This document shows, one piece after another, positions 1 through 11,000 of a DNA stretch of 56,530 nt. The DNA lies in contig JAFWZP010000084.1 in the NCBI GenBank assembly GCA_017522255.1, positions 1 to 56,530 of the forward strand, read 5' to 3'. Source of the DNA: Bacteroidales bacterium. GTDB taxonomy: Bacteria; Bacteroidota; Bacteroidia; Bacteroidales; P3. Both the position numbers and the translations under genes were made by a program. How positions within the stretch are numbered: the first letter of the stretch is position 1; each line of letters begins with the position of its first letter. Under the pieces are notes generated by a model. It saw only the letters and a program-made list of their open reading frames with translations, was not told the DNA's origin and made no database searches.

Positions 1-3000
1 GATGTTTCGTAATCTAAGCCTTCGATAGTGTAAGTAGGATTGTCGGTAACAGTTACTTTAGTACCATGGTCTTCGTCAACACCTTGCATACCGTAAGTCA
101 ATTCCCATTTGGTTTGACCGGCAGGAGCAGTCCACGATATAACGGCACTCGACGATGTGATGTTGTCGGCTGTCAGGTTGCTAACGCTTTCGCAAGTAGC
201 GGTAGTGAATGTGTAAGCATCCGACCATTCGCTTGTTACTTCGGCACTGCAACGTCCTTGTACTCTTACTGTATAAGTCATGCCGGAATACAAGCCTGTA
301 AGTTCTACCGATGTTGTAGTAGCAGTTACGGTTTGAATGTTATCGCCATAACCATATTCTACTGTCCATTCTGTTTGGTTGTTGGTAGGATCGGTCCAGC
401 TTATAGTAGCCGAAGAGTAGGTGATGTTGGTAGCTGTTACGTTTGTAGGAGGCAAGCAAGGAAGTTCAGGAGTAGTTATAGTACTAGTTTTCCAAGCAGA
501 GTATTCTCCTTCTTCGCATACAGCACGTAGGCGTACCATATAGTCAGTTTCAGGTGTCAATCCTGTTATGGTATACGATGTAACGTTGCTAACAGCTATA
601 GTTTGACTCCATTCGTTTGCCGATGCTTCTTTGTATTCTATTTCGAAGTCGGTAGCTGTCGATGTCCAACTCAATGTAGCTGTTGTAGCATCATTTGTTA
701 CTGTCATTGTAGGAGTAGGACAATTAGAACCTGAGCTTATCAAGATATTGTCAATATGCAAATCGTTGTCGCCACCGTTAGTGCCGTTTGACGAGCCAAC
801 AGTGGATTCGGCATAGAATGCTATCTTAATAATATTACCTGAATATTGACTCAAGTCTATTGTAATTTGTTGTCCCGAAGTATATATACCGCGATATGAA
901 TAGTTGGCGTTTATAGTTGTGTCGTCGCTCCAAATGGTAGCGTTTTGTTGTAGCCAAGTGTTGCCGGTATCGGTCGATACTATCACCATAAATTTATCAT
1001 CGTATGTATATTTATCTGCTTCTATAGTATCTCCGTTGCTATAGTCGGTTAATGCGAGGTCGAATGTTAATTGCGAAGCACCCACATTTGTTAGGTCTAT
1101 TTCGGGAGTTACCAACCAATATTTGGTACTGGTACCCCATATATTCGCTTTTACGTGAGAACCTTGCAAACCATTGTTTGAAGTAGTATGTTCGAATCCT
1201 CCGTATGTTGTAGTGCTTGGAGAAGTTGTTGTATCGAATGCAATACCATTTAGTTTGCTCCAGCAATCATACAAGAATCCCGAAGCTGAAAAATCTTCGC
1301 CAAATGGAAGTTCTACAGGACCGCAAAGAGTTCTGGCTGTAGCAATATTGCTATAGTAGCTGCTGTCGTTGGCAGAGCATACTGCTTTTACGCGGAACGA
1401 GTATCCCGAACTTGGCGACAAGTTTGTAATAGTTGTAAATGTATCAGTAATACCATATACAGCATTCCATGCAGTTTCAGCACCGGTTTTGTATTCTACC
1501 ACATAGTCGCCGGCATTGTTTGGATCGCTCCAGTTTAAGTCTACGCTTCTTTGTCCGGCATTGCCTGCTGTTAAGTTGCGTGGTTTGAAACAGCTTGGAG
1601 CGTAGTCTACAAATACATCATCAATAGACAAATAGTAATTATCGTAAGAACCACCTGTGTAGCAGAATGCTATGTAATAGTTGTTTCCTTGAAGAGTATC
1701 GAAGCTGAAGTAGTGTTCGATACTTGTAATAGTTGTAATTTGTTGATAAGTTTCCAAAGATATGAATGTAGCAGGATTGCTCGGGTCAGTCATAACACCA
1801 AGAGACAAAGTACCATTAGAACTACCTGTACCTTCGTTGCGATATGCAAATTCGATGTATAAAGAATCTATCGACACATCAAATTTTGGCAATACCGAGT
1901 ATATAGGTGTAGTTCCGCTTGATTTAAAGAACAAACAATTTCCACTTACTGCATAGTCGCCATACGATGATAAGAAAGCTTGAGGATAATCACTTGAACT
2001 TGTACTCATATTTACGAAGTTCCAGCAGTCAGGCATTGTATGTTCGGGATACGAAGAAGGAGCACTTGAATAACTTGCTATATCTGTAGTATAGCTGTCG
2101 AAGTTTTCGGTATATGGAACAGCTACCGATACACATGCTGTTTTGAAGCTTGCTCTATACGACCAATAGCTGGTATCGTTGGCTGCACATATTGCTCTAA
2201 CATATACATCATATCGTGTATTGGGTGTCAAGTTGGTGATGGTGGCAAATGTGTCTGTTGCAGTCATTACTTGATAAGTACCTACAGTGTCCAAACTGAA
2301 ACCGGGTGCACCGTATGCTATTTCGAACATACCAGCATTGGAAGTGTAAGATACATCGGCTTGTGAGCTTGAAACATTGAATATGTTAACATTCTTTGGA
2401 CGAGGGCATGTTGGCAACGGAAATACATTCAAGTTGTCGATATTAAGTTCGTAATAGTCGCCTTCAGGTGCCATTATTGCGATATGTCCGTTGGCTCCGG
2501 TATACGAATCGAATGCTATCTCAACTTGATTCCAACCTACATTGGCGGGAGTAATTTGTGCCACTTGTGTAAATGTAGCCACATTGCTCGGATCGGTCAT
2601 AATACCAACAACAAGTTGATGTGCATAGTAGTTGTCCGGTTTATAAACAGCCATTTCAAGAATCAAGGTGTCTACAGGCAACGAGAATTTAGGCATAGCC
2701 AAATAAGAATAACCTGAATAGTCGGATTCCAAAAGAATAGAGTAAGGAGATGATAATGAAATGTAGCTATCTAAAGATACACCACCATAGTACATGGTTG
2801 TCATTGCTGCCCAACAGTCGGGAAGATTAGTCCATGTATCGAAGTTTTCAACAAATGGATAATCCGAAATTTCGGCACATAAAGTTGTAACCGATACTAT
2901 TGCTTCTGCAGTTTCGGTTCCACACAACGAAACAACTCTAAATTCATAAGCAGTGTTTGGCATTAAGTTCGTAAACGAATAAGCAGTGTTTGTAACATTG

Positions 3001-6000
3001 GTAGCAGCCACTGTCCATACACTGTCGCCATCTAAACGGTAATCAACATTCCATGATGTTTCGGCATCGCCGGCTGTCCACATTATATCAATTTGGGTAG
3101 ATGTAATATTTGAAACAATAACATTAGGTGCAGTACAAGTAGGAACAACAGTATCACAAATGACAAACTTCATATTATTTCTGTAGTCTGCAGTATAGCT
3201 TGAAGACGGAGGTATACTGAAATTATAATCGTTGGAATAACGTAATGTTTTTCCTGTCGAATTATGGGTTTTAAATTTGTATGTCATACCATTATAATTG
3301 CCGGAAAAGTCAACAATAGTTATCAATAGGTTGTCTGTACCATTGTAGTTGAAAGAAGTATTAAATTCGAATGTATTCCATCCTTGTTGTGTACAATTCA
3401 AACTACCACTATATACCAACTGAGCATTGGCTGTAGACTCCCACGACGATAAAGATGAAGAAGTAGTATGTCCTAAATAGATAGAAACATTTGTTTTAGC
3501 AGTCATTGCAGTAGTATTTGCATATTCAAATTGAATGCCGCTTATAGTGCCGGCACCATTCATTTCGTTAGCTAATACCAATTGTTGAGTATACGAGTTG
3601 TTATAGTAATTATCTACAGGAATTGTGTAGTTTTCGGAAGTAGTTGTATCACTAATTGTAATATCATAGGTTGTTGCACATTTGGTTGTGAAACTAATAC
3701 TATCGAAAGCACCTTCAGAATCCGAACATTGAGCTTTTACTTTAACAACGTATTGAGTTGCCGGTGTCAATCCTGTCAAAAGAGAAGAGGTCTCGGTTGA
3801 GGTAACATAATCAATATTGCCAAACTCATCTATAATTTCTACTTGGTAAGAAGTAGGCGTATTTTGAGCATTTGTAAGATAATTCCAACTCAATAATGCC
3901 GAACGTGCACTAACATTAGAAGCTGCGAGATCAACAACTTCGGGGCAATCAGGTCTTCCTACGCAAGCCAACTTAAGCATTATACCATCATCATTGCTTT
4001 GATAATAATCGGAAGTAAGTTGAATTGTAAACGAACCGGAAGTGGAAACAATAGTATCAGTAATAGTATTAGTGCCGGTTATTTGCAAAATAGGAGTGCC
4101 AACTGTACCAACACCATCATAAATCTTAACATAATCGTAAGAGTTTTCAAGGTCGATAGTACCACCAACGATGGCTATCAACGAATCTTGAGAACCGGGA
4201 TAAACAACCATGTATCCTGAAGCACTTGACGAATATGGGTTATTAAAACCGCCATCATCACATATTATTAGGTTACATCCTCTGACACTATCCATTCCTG
4301 TTGAAGGTATAGTATACAATCCGGGAACAGCAGAAATCGGACCTCTCCATTCGCTATATTCCCAACCACAAACAGTGCGAATATAGAAATCGTAAATTTC
4401 ACCCGAAGTTAAGTTTTGTATTGTAACAGAGTCGCCACTAACACCTGTAACAGGTAGAATAGCGCCTATGCCTGTTTCGGTTATAGAATCGGGCATAAAA
4501 CCATTTGGACCATATGCTATTTCCCACGAAGAATGAGTGTTGTCTTCGTCTATCCATTGTATTGTTGCGGCATCAAATGTAGTGTTTGTAGATGTAATAC
4601 TTAGAGGTCTTGTACATACAGGTGCCAAGTCTACTACTACATTGTCTATGCTTAGGTAGTAGTTGTCATAGTCTCCTCCTGTATAGCGGAATGCTATATA
4701 ATAATCACTACCTGTTATTGTATCGCTACTAAATAAGTATTCTACTTCGGTTAGACTTGTATTTCGTGTAAATACTTCTAATTCGCAGAATGTAGAATCG
4801 TTGGCAGGGTCGGTCATAACGCCTATTGCCAATGTTCCATTATAATTACTTGTACCTTCGTTGCGGTATGTAAATGATAGACGGAGGTCTTCGAGGTTCG
4901 AAGTAAATTGTGGCAATACTGCATACAGTGGAGTAGTGCTACTCGAACTAAAGAACAAACAATTTCCACTCACTGCGTAAGAAGTACTCGACGACAAGAA
5001 TGCTTGTGGATAATTATTTGAACTTTGGCTCATATTTACAATATTCCAGCATGAAGGCAAAGTATGGTTAGGATATGAGGAAGGACTGCCGGCGCTGGTT
5101 GATATATCACTATTATAGCTATTGAAATCTTCTCTGTAAGCGTTTTCGGTAACGTCTATAGGATCGTTGCTACAAGCAGTGCGGAAATGTAATGGTCCTA
5201 CCACAGAACTTGTTTCCGAACCACAATCGGTATAAACATATACATCGTATGAAGTTGTATGTGTTAAACCTGTAATTACAATACTGTCGCCATCATATCC
5301 TGTTTCTTGCATTCCTGTTCCTAATTGGAAATCCATAGGACCATATTCAGCAACAACAGTTCCTGACGTTGAGGTTGGCGTATAATATACCACAGCAGAT
5401 TCATGATCTATGGCACGAGCCGACACATTGATAGGAGCAGGGCATGAGGGTATGTAATCTACCAATATCGCATCAATATAATAGGTCGAAGCAACATTAT
5501 TTGGTGATAAGAATGTAATGTAGCTACCTTCGCCTTGGTATAATGATAATGGAATAATAAAGTCTTCCCAAACACCGGAATTTATACATCTAACAACAGA
5601 TATTGTGTCGAAAGTAGACAAATCGTTAGGATTAGTCATCACGCCCACTATGAAAGGATAATCGGTAGAAGATGTTTTGTATAAACTGAACGATACTTGT
5701 AAGTCGGAAATGTATGAATCAAAAGCAGGTAGCGATATCCACGATGCAGATGTATTGTTGGAAGATATGTACACCGAATTGATACTATCTTTAGAGTAGT
5801 ATGAACTAAATGATGGAACATAATAAGAATCAGTGCTTCCTAATGTGTAGCAATAATCACGATTCGACGATGTCCACGAAGTGAAACTTTCAAAATAAGG
5901 CAAATCGTTATCGGTTAAAGCTACACAGGCTGTGTGGAACTGTGCCGGTCCTACCCATATACTGCTGTCGCCATTGCAATATGCACGAACATACACCTCA

Positions 6001-7664
6001 TAATTAGTGTTTGGAGATAAACTGTATAATTCAAGGCTGTCGGCTCCAAAAACTGTTTCGATGGCTCCCGTATCGGGTGTGAAACCCGGAGTGCCGTATG
6101 ACACTTGAAATTCTGTGGCACCTGTATTTATCCATCTTACTATCGCCGATTCGCTACCGGTGGCTATTGCCGAAACTTCCATTGGAGCCGGTGCAGCAGG
6201 CAATGCTTCCACTGTTATATCGTCTAAATAAATGTTAGAGTATGACCATGAGTCGGGGCACAAAAATACAAAACGTCCGTTGTCGCCTTGGTAATGACCC
6301 AAAGGAAGTGTTATTTGTTGCCACGATGATGGCGTGTTTTCGAAAACACCAAGGGTGTCGAATGTGCTTATGTTGCCGTCTGCCGAAACAACACCCAACA
6401 TAATAGGTACGTTATAGTAGCTAGAGGACGATCTTAAATAAAATGATATTTGAAGCTCGTTGATAGGAGTTTCAAAAACCGGCAATATCAAATAGTTATA
6501 AAAAGATGAATTATAAAAAGATATGGATTTAGAACCGGTATTTGCATAGGTGGAATTTACGGTAGGATAACTTGCATAATAAGAATCGGTACTTGTATTA
6601 CCTTTCATAAAACAAGGGTCAATATAATCTGACGACCATGTTTCGAAACTTTCGGTAAATGGCAATACTGACTCATCATAAGCAACGCATGGTGTGTGGA
6701 ACTGAGTGCCGTTTATTCTGCTTGTGTCGGTGGTAGAACAAAAACTTCTTACATATACGTCGTATGTTGCGTTAGATTGTAAGTTTACAAGGTTGTAAAA
6801 AGTGTCGTATACTACCTCTCTGTTTATTGCAGTGCCGGGAGTAAATCCTGCAGTGTCGTATTCTACAATCCATGCGGTAGCAGTACCATTTTCTTGCCAC
6901 GAAATGGTTGCACTATTGTCCGTTAAATCGCTTACGAGGTTTAATGCCGGAGTAGGACAACTGATGACAGGAGCTACAAATTCGTAGTAGCGACTTGCTC
7001 CCGGCCATGCGCTTGTGCCGGCATTGGTCAAAGCTGTGTGATGTGTAGTAGTGTGTGTAGCGGGGTCGATTAATAAGAAATCGTTCTCGGAAACGCCCAA
7101 GCCTATTTGATAACTGCTTGGTGATGTGGTAGGTGCTGTAGAAGCGTATGCAAGAACTACTTTGTTGGAATCTTCGTGCAACTGCACTTGTACCAAAACT
7201 TCTGCAGCCATAGATGTGCTATACTGATGGGTGATTTTAAATTCAACCACCAATACGCGTTCCGGTTCTTGATTTACCAGCTGGTACTTAACATAACCAT
7301 CTGAGCCTGTTGCTAAATCTTTTACCACTGCGGCTATTTTTGGGAAATAAGCACTGTTGAAATTGGCATCCTGCCACGCACTCGAATAGGCTTCAGGTCC
7401 CAAACGTAAGAAACCGTCTGTTGTTACTGAAAATTGTGAATAATACATTTCTCCAAATTGGAAATTGAAACCGATATTGAGTACAGAAGATACCTCTGTA
7501 TCAATACCGGAACCATGCACTTGAGTTGCCGAAGCATCAAGTGGTATCCATTTGGAAGCATCTACACCTGTCCTGAAGGTGTAATCAGGCATAATAGCCT
7601 GTCCTCGCGTTGCCAACGGCAATAGCATTGCCACAAACAACATGATCGTAAATAACCTCTTCAT
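1..7664 (-). CDS. Giant secreted FnIII/adhesin-like protein with T9SS signal expected, 3' end cut by window edge
   Basis: The minus-strand frame starts at MKRLFTIMLFVAMLLPLATRGQ, a typical signal peptide, and stays open for about 2554 codons to the window edge. I checked the frame at several places and found it open; no stop appears because the gene leaves the window. The order matches the next giant gene: an N-terminal beta domain (about residues 23-235, with an FGFNFQFGE motif), alternating FnIII modules and cleaved-adhesin/choice-of-anchor-J-like modules (LPF-E-F ... CW ... YIDD), a CUB-like domain near 1125-1240, and a 'YSQQ' beta domain near 1325-1503. The last visible residues (EGLDYETS) match the final FnIII of its neighbour, so roughly 115 residues, including the sorting domain, lie outside. 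It is probably an outer-surface or secreted adhesin; the ligand is unknown. Confidence 0.85.
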   Translation of the reverse strand, partial: MKRLFTIMLFVAMLLPLATRGQAIMPDYTFRTGVDASKWIPLDASATQVHGSGIDTEVSSVLNIGFNFQFGEMYYSQFSVTTDGFLRLGPEAYSSAWQDANFNSAYFPKIAAVVKDLATGSDGYVKYQLVNQEPERVLVVEFKITHQYSTSMAAEVLVQVQLHEDSNKVVLAYASTAPTTSPSSYQIGLGVSENDFLLIDPATHTTTHHTALTNAGTSAWPGASRYYEFVAPVISCPTPALNLVSDLTDNSATISWQENGTATAWIVEYDTAGFTPGTAINREVVYDTFYNLVNLQSNATYDVYVRSFCSTTDTSRINGTQFHTPCVAYDESVLPFTESFETWSSDYIDPCFMKGNTSTDSYYASYPTVNSTYANTGSKSISFYNSSFYNYLILPVFETPINELQISFYLRSSSSYYNVPIMLGVVSADGNISTFDTLGVFENTPSSWQQITLPLGHYQGDNGRFVFLCPDSWSYSNIYLDDITVEALPAAPAPMEVSAIATGSESAIVRWINTGATEFQVSYGTPGFTPDTGAIETVFGADSLELYSLSPNTNYEVYVRAYCNGDSSIWVGPAQFHTACVALTDNDLPYFESFTSWTSSNRDYCYTLGSTDSYYVPSFSSYYSKDSINSVYISSNNTSASWISLPAFDSYISDLQVSFSLYKTSSTDYPFIVGVMTNPNDLSTFDTISVVRCINSGVWEDFIIPLSLYQGEGSYITFLSPNNVASTYYIDAILVDYIPSCPAPINVSARAIDHESAVVYYTPTSTSGTVVAEYGPMDFQLGTGMQETGYDGDSIVITGLTHTTSYDVYVYTDCGSETSSVVGPLHFRTACSNDPIDVTENAYREDFNSYNSDISTSAGSPSSYPNHTLPSCWNIVNMSQSSNNYPQAFLSSSTSYAVSGNCLFFSSSSTTPLYAVLPQFTSNLEDLRLSFTYRNEGTSNYNGTLAIGVMTDPANDSTFCELEVFTRNTSLTEVEYLFSSDTITGSDYYIAFRYTGGDYDNYYLSIDNVVVDLAPVCTRPLSITSTNTTFDAATIQWIDEDNTHSSWEIAYGPNGFMPDSITETGIGAILPVTGVSGDSVTIQNLTSGEIYDFYIRTVCGWEYSEWRGPISAVPGLYTIPSTGMDSVRGCNLIICDDGGFNNPYSSSASGYMVVYPGSQDSLIAIVGGTIDLENSYDYVKIYDGVGTVGTPILQITGTNTITDTIVSTSGSFTIQLTSDYYQSNDDGIMLKLACVGRPDCPEVVDLAASNVSARSALLSWNYLTNAQNTPTSYQVEIIDEFGNIDYVTSTETSSLLTGLTPATQYVVKVKAQCSDSEGAFDSISFTTKCATTYDITISDTTTSENYTIPVDNYYNNSYTQQLVLANEMNGAGTISGIQFEYANTTAMTAKTNVSIYLGHTTSSSLSSWESTANAQLVYSGSLNCTQQGWNTFEFNTSFNYNGTDNLLITIVDFSGNYNGMTYKFKTHNSTGKTLRYSNDYNFSIPPSSSYTADYRNNMKFVICDTVVPTCTAPNVIVSNITSTQIDIMWTAGDAETSWNVDYRLDGDSVWTVAATNVTNTAYSFTNLMPNTAYEFRVVSLCGTETAEAIVSVTTLCAEISDYPFVENFDTWTNLPDCWAAMTTMYYGGVSLDSYISLSSPYSILLESDYSGYSYLAMPKFSLPVDTLILEMAVYKPDNYYAHQLVVGIMTDPSNVATFTQVAQITPANVGWNQVEIAFDSYTGANGHIAIMAPEGDYYELNIDNLNVFPLPTCPRPKNVNIFNVSSSQADVSYTSNAGMFEIAYGAPGFSLDTVGTYQVMTATDTFATITNLTPNTRYDVYVRAICAANDTSYWSYRASFKTACVSVAVPYTENFDSYTTDIASYSSAPSSYPEHTMPDCWNFVNMSTSSSDYPQAFLSSYGDYAVSGNCLFFKSSGTTPIYSVLPKFDVSIDSLYIEFAYRNEGTGSSNGTLSLGVMTDPSNPATFISLETYQQITTITSIEHYFSFDTLQGNNYYIAFCYTGGSYDNYYLSIDDVFVDYAPSCFKPRNLTAGNAGQRSVDLNWSDPNNAGDYVVEYKTGAETAWNAVYGITDTFTTITNLSPSSGYSFRVKAVCSANDSSYYSNIATARTLCGPVELPFGEDFSASGFLYDCWSKLNGIAFDTTTSPSTTTYGGFEHTTSNNGLQGSHVKANIWGTSTKYWLVTPEIDLTNVGASQLTFDLALTDYSNGDTIEADKYTYDDKFMVIVSTDTGNTWLQQNATIWSDDTTINANYSYRGIYTSGQQITIDLSQYSGNIIKIAFYAESTVGSSNGTNGGDNDLHIDNILISSGSNCPTPTMTVTNDATTATLSWTSTATDFEIEYKEASANEWSQTIAVSNVTSYTITGLTPETDYMVRLRAVCEEGEYSAWKTSTITTPELPCLPPTNVTATNITYSSATISWTDPTNNQTEWTVEYGYGDNIQTVTATTTSVELTGLYSGMTYTVRVQGRCSAEVTSEWSDAYTFTTATCESVSNLTADNITSSSAVISWTAPAGQTKWELTYGMQGVDEDHGTKVTVTDNPTYTIEGLDYET

Positions 7665-7753
7665 AAAAAGTTTTTTTAATTGATAATTACTTTTAATTTA
7701 TTAATTGTTTTTTTTGTTTTGTTTATTTATTTTTTTTGTATGAAAATAGGGTG

Positions 7754-7761
7754 CAAATATA
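7754..7761 (-). promoter_or_regulatory. -7 box (TATATTTG) of the left-edge giant gene
   Basis: On the minus strand TATATTTG matches the Bacteroidota -7 consensus TAnnTTTG. It leaves an A/T-rich leader of about 85 bases before the ATG. No convincing -33 TTTG is visible at the usual spacing. Confidence 0.6.
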
Positions 7762-7943
7762 CGAAATATTTTCTATATAAATCTTAAATTACCTTTCAGA
7801 CAACCGATCCTGTGAGCTATATTGTTGTTTACCTGATTGTTGTATTGTCATTTTTTTCATTATATGCTAGAAAATATATTTATTCCTATTTAACGAAACA
7901 TCATCATTATCGTTTTTTTATCTCTCTTTTGCGATATAAAAAT

Positions 7944-8022
7944 TCCCTCACGAGGGCGTTTGAACAACGTCGTGATGTAGCACAAAAATCCTCGCGAGGA
8001 AAATTTCACATCCTCGTGAGGA
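7944..8022. repeat. Array 1: four dyad sites on an exact 22-bp period
   Basis: This lies in the 430-base gap between two giant genes. Four 12-bp sites, CCCTCACGAGGG, ACGTCGTGATGT, TCCTCGCGAGGA and TCCTCGTGAGGA, are centred at 7950.5, 7972.5, 7994.5 and 8016.5, exactly 22 bp apart, with unrelated 10-bp A/T-rich spacers. All share a TC-purine-pyrimidine-GA heart and are full or near palindromes. The array is about 180 bp upstream of the -7 box of the left-edge giant gene. The rest of this gap is A/T-rich and I see no gene in it. Confidence 0.75.
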
Positions 8023-8040
8023 AAAATCGAAACAAAAAAA

Positions 8041-8066
8041 AACACACCGCCGAAAGGCGGTGTGTT
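8041..8066 (-). terminator. Rho-independent terminator of the second giant gene
   Basis: ACACACCGCC-GAAA-GGCGGTGTGT forms a strong G/C-rich stem with a tetraloop. On the minus strand it is followed by about nine T residues, and it begins some 30 bases past the stop codon. Confidence 0.88.
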
Positions 8067-8094
8067 TTTGGTTTTTTATGAGAAGTACTTTTTC

Positions 8095-11000
8095 TTACTT
8101 CACGATCAACTTGCGAGTAGCATTGAAGTTATCGTTGTAGATATGTACGAAGTAAGCACCCTTGGCAAGATTGCTAACGTCTATTGTTTTAACCAATTCG
8201 CCGTCGCAGTCTATTGTTTCGGTTACTATCATACGTCCGTTCATGTCGGCAACTGCAAACTCTACTTTACCATTTACACCTTCTACAGTTATTGTAGCTT
8301 GAGTGTTTGCAGGGTTAGGATAGATATTTACGTTAGTGTTGTCGGCGGCAGCAGTGTTGATGCCTACAGGACGAGTGGTGAAGCTGAGTTTTTGACTCCA
8401 AGCACTGTATATACCGTCGCCACATACTGCACGAACATATACGTCGTATGGTGTGTCGTAATCTAAGCCTTCGATAGTGAAAGTAGGATTAACGGTAACA
8501 GTTACTTTAGTACCATGTTCTTCGTCAACACCTTGCATACCGTAAGTCAATTCCCATTTGGTTTGACCGGCAGGAGCAGTCCACGATATAACGGCACTCG
8601 ACGATGTGATGTTGTCGGCTGTCAAACCGCTAACCGATTCGCAAGTCGAAGTAGTGAATGTATAAGCATCCGACCATTCGCTGCAGATGTCAGATTCTAC
8701 ACTGCAGTATGTTCTTACACGTACTGTGTATTCGGTACTTGCATACAATCCTGTTAGGTCAACCGATGCTGAGGTTACAAATATTGTATCCCATGCGTTT
8801 TCATCATTACCATAACCGTATGCTACTTTCCAACCTTCTTGACCATTGGTTTGAGGAGTCCATGTTATAGTAGCCGAAGAGTAGGCTATGTTGGTAGCTG
8901 TTACGTTTGTAGGAGGCAAACATGGTAGATCTTCGGTAGCAAATGTTCCCATTGCCCAATTAGAGATAGTAGAATCGTCGCAATGTTTGCGTACACGATA
9001 TTCGTAAGTAGTAAGTGGAGCCAAACCGGTAATAGTGTAAGTAGAAGCATTTAGTACTTGTGCTTCGGCACTCCATGCAGTTTCGTCGATAGCTTTGTAT
9101 GCTACATCGTAGTTGCCTGCTTCGTTGAAAGTAAGTTCGGCAGTTGTAGAACCCGGAACTACAGTAACTGATGGAGGCATGCAACCTGTCATAGGAGCAA
9201 GTATCTGGAATTCGTCAACAGAAGCAGGAGGCTGTACACCTACGCTACCATCATTTTTCCAGCATAAGTAGATACGATAGTTTCCTGCAGCATAGTCTGC
9301 ACCCGAAAGTATGATACGTTCAGTTACATATCCACTTGCGGCACCTTCGTCGTCGTATCTGTCTTGAAGTTCAGTAGCCAACAATGTAGCACCTACAGGG
9401 TCGGTAACCGAAGAAAGATTACCGGCAGCAGGAGCATCGGCAATAGGTCCTATATAAACTCTCATGTGGTCGAAAGTACCTTCACCGGCACATCTCCAAC
9501 GGAAGTTGATTTCGAATGTATCGGTAGCAGCTATTGCAGGTAAGTAGAAGTCGCGGAATGCCCACGCCACAGAAGCAGAGGTTTCAGTATAAGCGTTTGG
9601 TTTGGTAGTAAAGTCGTTAGTAACATATAGCGATGCCGAACCACTATCAGCAGTAGCTGTACCAACACACCAACCATTAGTAGCATTGTCATTTACTATA
9701 GCCCATTGCGAAGTTTCGTTTTCGTTAGCTTCGAATCCACAATAGTAAGGAACTTGTGCCAATACTTGAGGAGTATAGAATTGGACAGTAGAGCTGAATA
9801 TACTCATTTCGGTACCACATACAGATTTAACAGCCAACAAATAAGTGCCATTCGAAGCCAAATTCGTTAATGTTATAGAGTTCGAAGTTGTGTATATCGA
9901 ATCGATAGTTTGTTGTTCTTCTCTTCTGTAGTATACATAATATCCCGAAGCCGAACCATTCCACGAAATATCTGCACTATTAGTAGTAAGGTTTGTAGCA
10001 GTAACGTTTGTAGGACGAGGACAAGAAGTGTAAACCATATTGATATCGTCTACAGCAGCAGGACCGCCAACAAAAGTACCCGCATGACTTTGGTTGAAGT
10101 AGTAGAATGCCAAACGTTTTATGCCTGATACAGCATCCAATTCTACAGCATATTCGTCATAAACGGTGTCTAAGCGAACAAACAATCCGTTGACGCGAGG
10201 AATATTGTTTACATGACCCCAAGGAGTATTCAATGCTGTAGCAGATGATTCAGCGTTCAACCATGGGTCAACAAGGAATAACATCAAACCATCATAGTTG
10301 CCATCGGTTCTACCACCGGCTTTTGCTTTGAATGTAACGGTGAAGTTAGTGTCGTTAGCACCAAAGTCGAAGTCGCGATAAGTAGTAGCGTTAACAATAC
10401 CGTCTATAGTAGAGTTTGTAGCTCCTCCATCGGTCGAAACATATATAGCGTTCGAACCTTGAGCAGCAGTAGCAGTACCACGAGCCCAATTAGAAGTGGT
10501 ATTTGAAGTTGTTGCCCAATTGCCCCATTCTGTAGCATTTTCGAAATCGTATGCATAAGGAACAGTAGCAGGAACTTGAGTAGTCCAACCCGATAATTTT
10601 CTTGTATATCTACTTTCGTCGGTAGCCGAGCAGTTAGATTTTACATAGAAGTCGTAGTGAGTAGTAGCTGTCAATCCGGTTATAGTGAATGGATTGGTGG
10701 TTGCTACAACTGTAGTGCCTGTACCTTGAACTTGTCCGGCAGGAACATATTCTATAGTCCAGCTTGTAGCATTGTTGCGTTCTGTCCATGCCAATTCTAT
10801 CGATGTAGCAGTAGCATCTGTGATATGCAAATCTTGAGGACGCCAACAAGTTGGAATAACATCTACTTCTATTTCATCTATATAAAATGAAGAATACGAA
10901 GCTGTTTGAGGACATACCCAGAATACTATGTATTTACCATTACCTGTATAAGACGACAATTCCAATTCAGAAATTGCTACCCAGTCGGTGGTTGTTCTTT

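Noticed and set aside
1..7664. Possibility that the left-edge gene is a pseudogene because no closed frame spans it
   Set aside because: The minus-strand frame is open at every point checked and simply leaves the window before its stop.
7944..8022. Short regularly spaced repeats as a CRISPR array
   Set aside because: The repeat unit is only about 12 bp with 10-bp spacers, repeats vary, and no cas gene is present.
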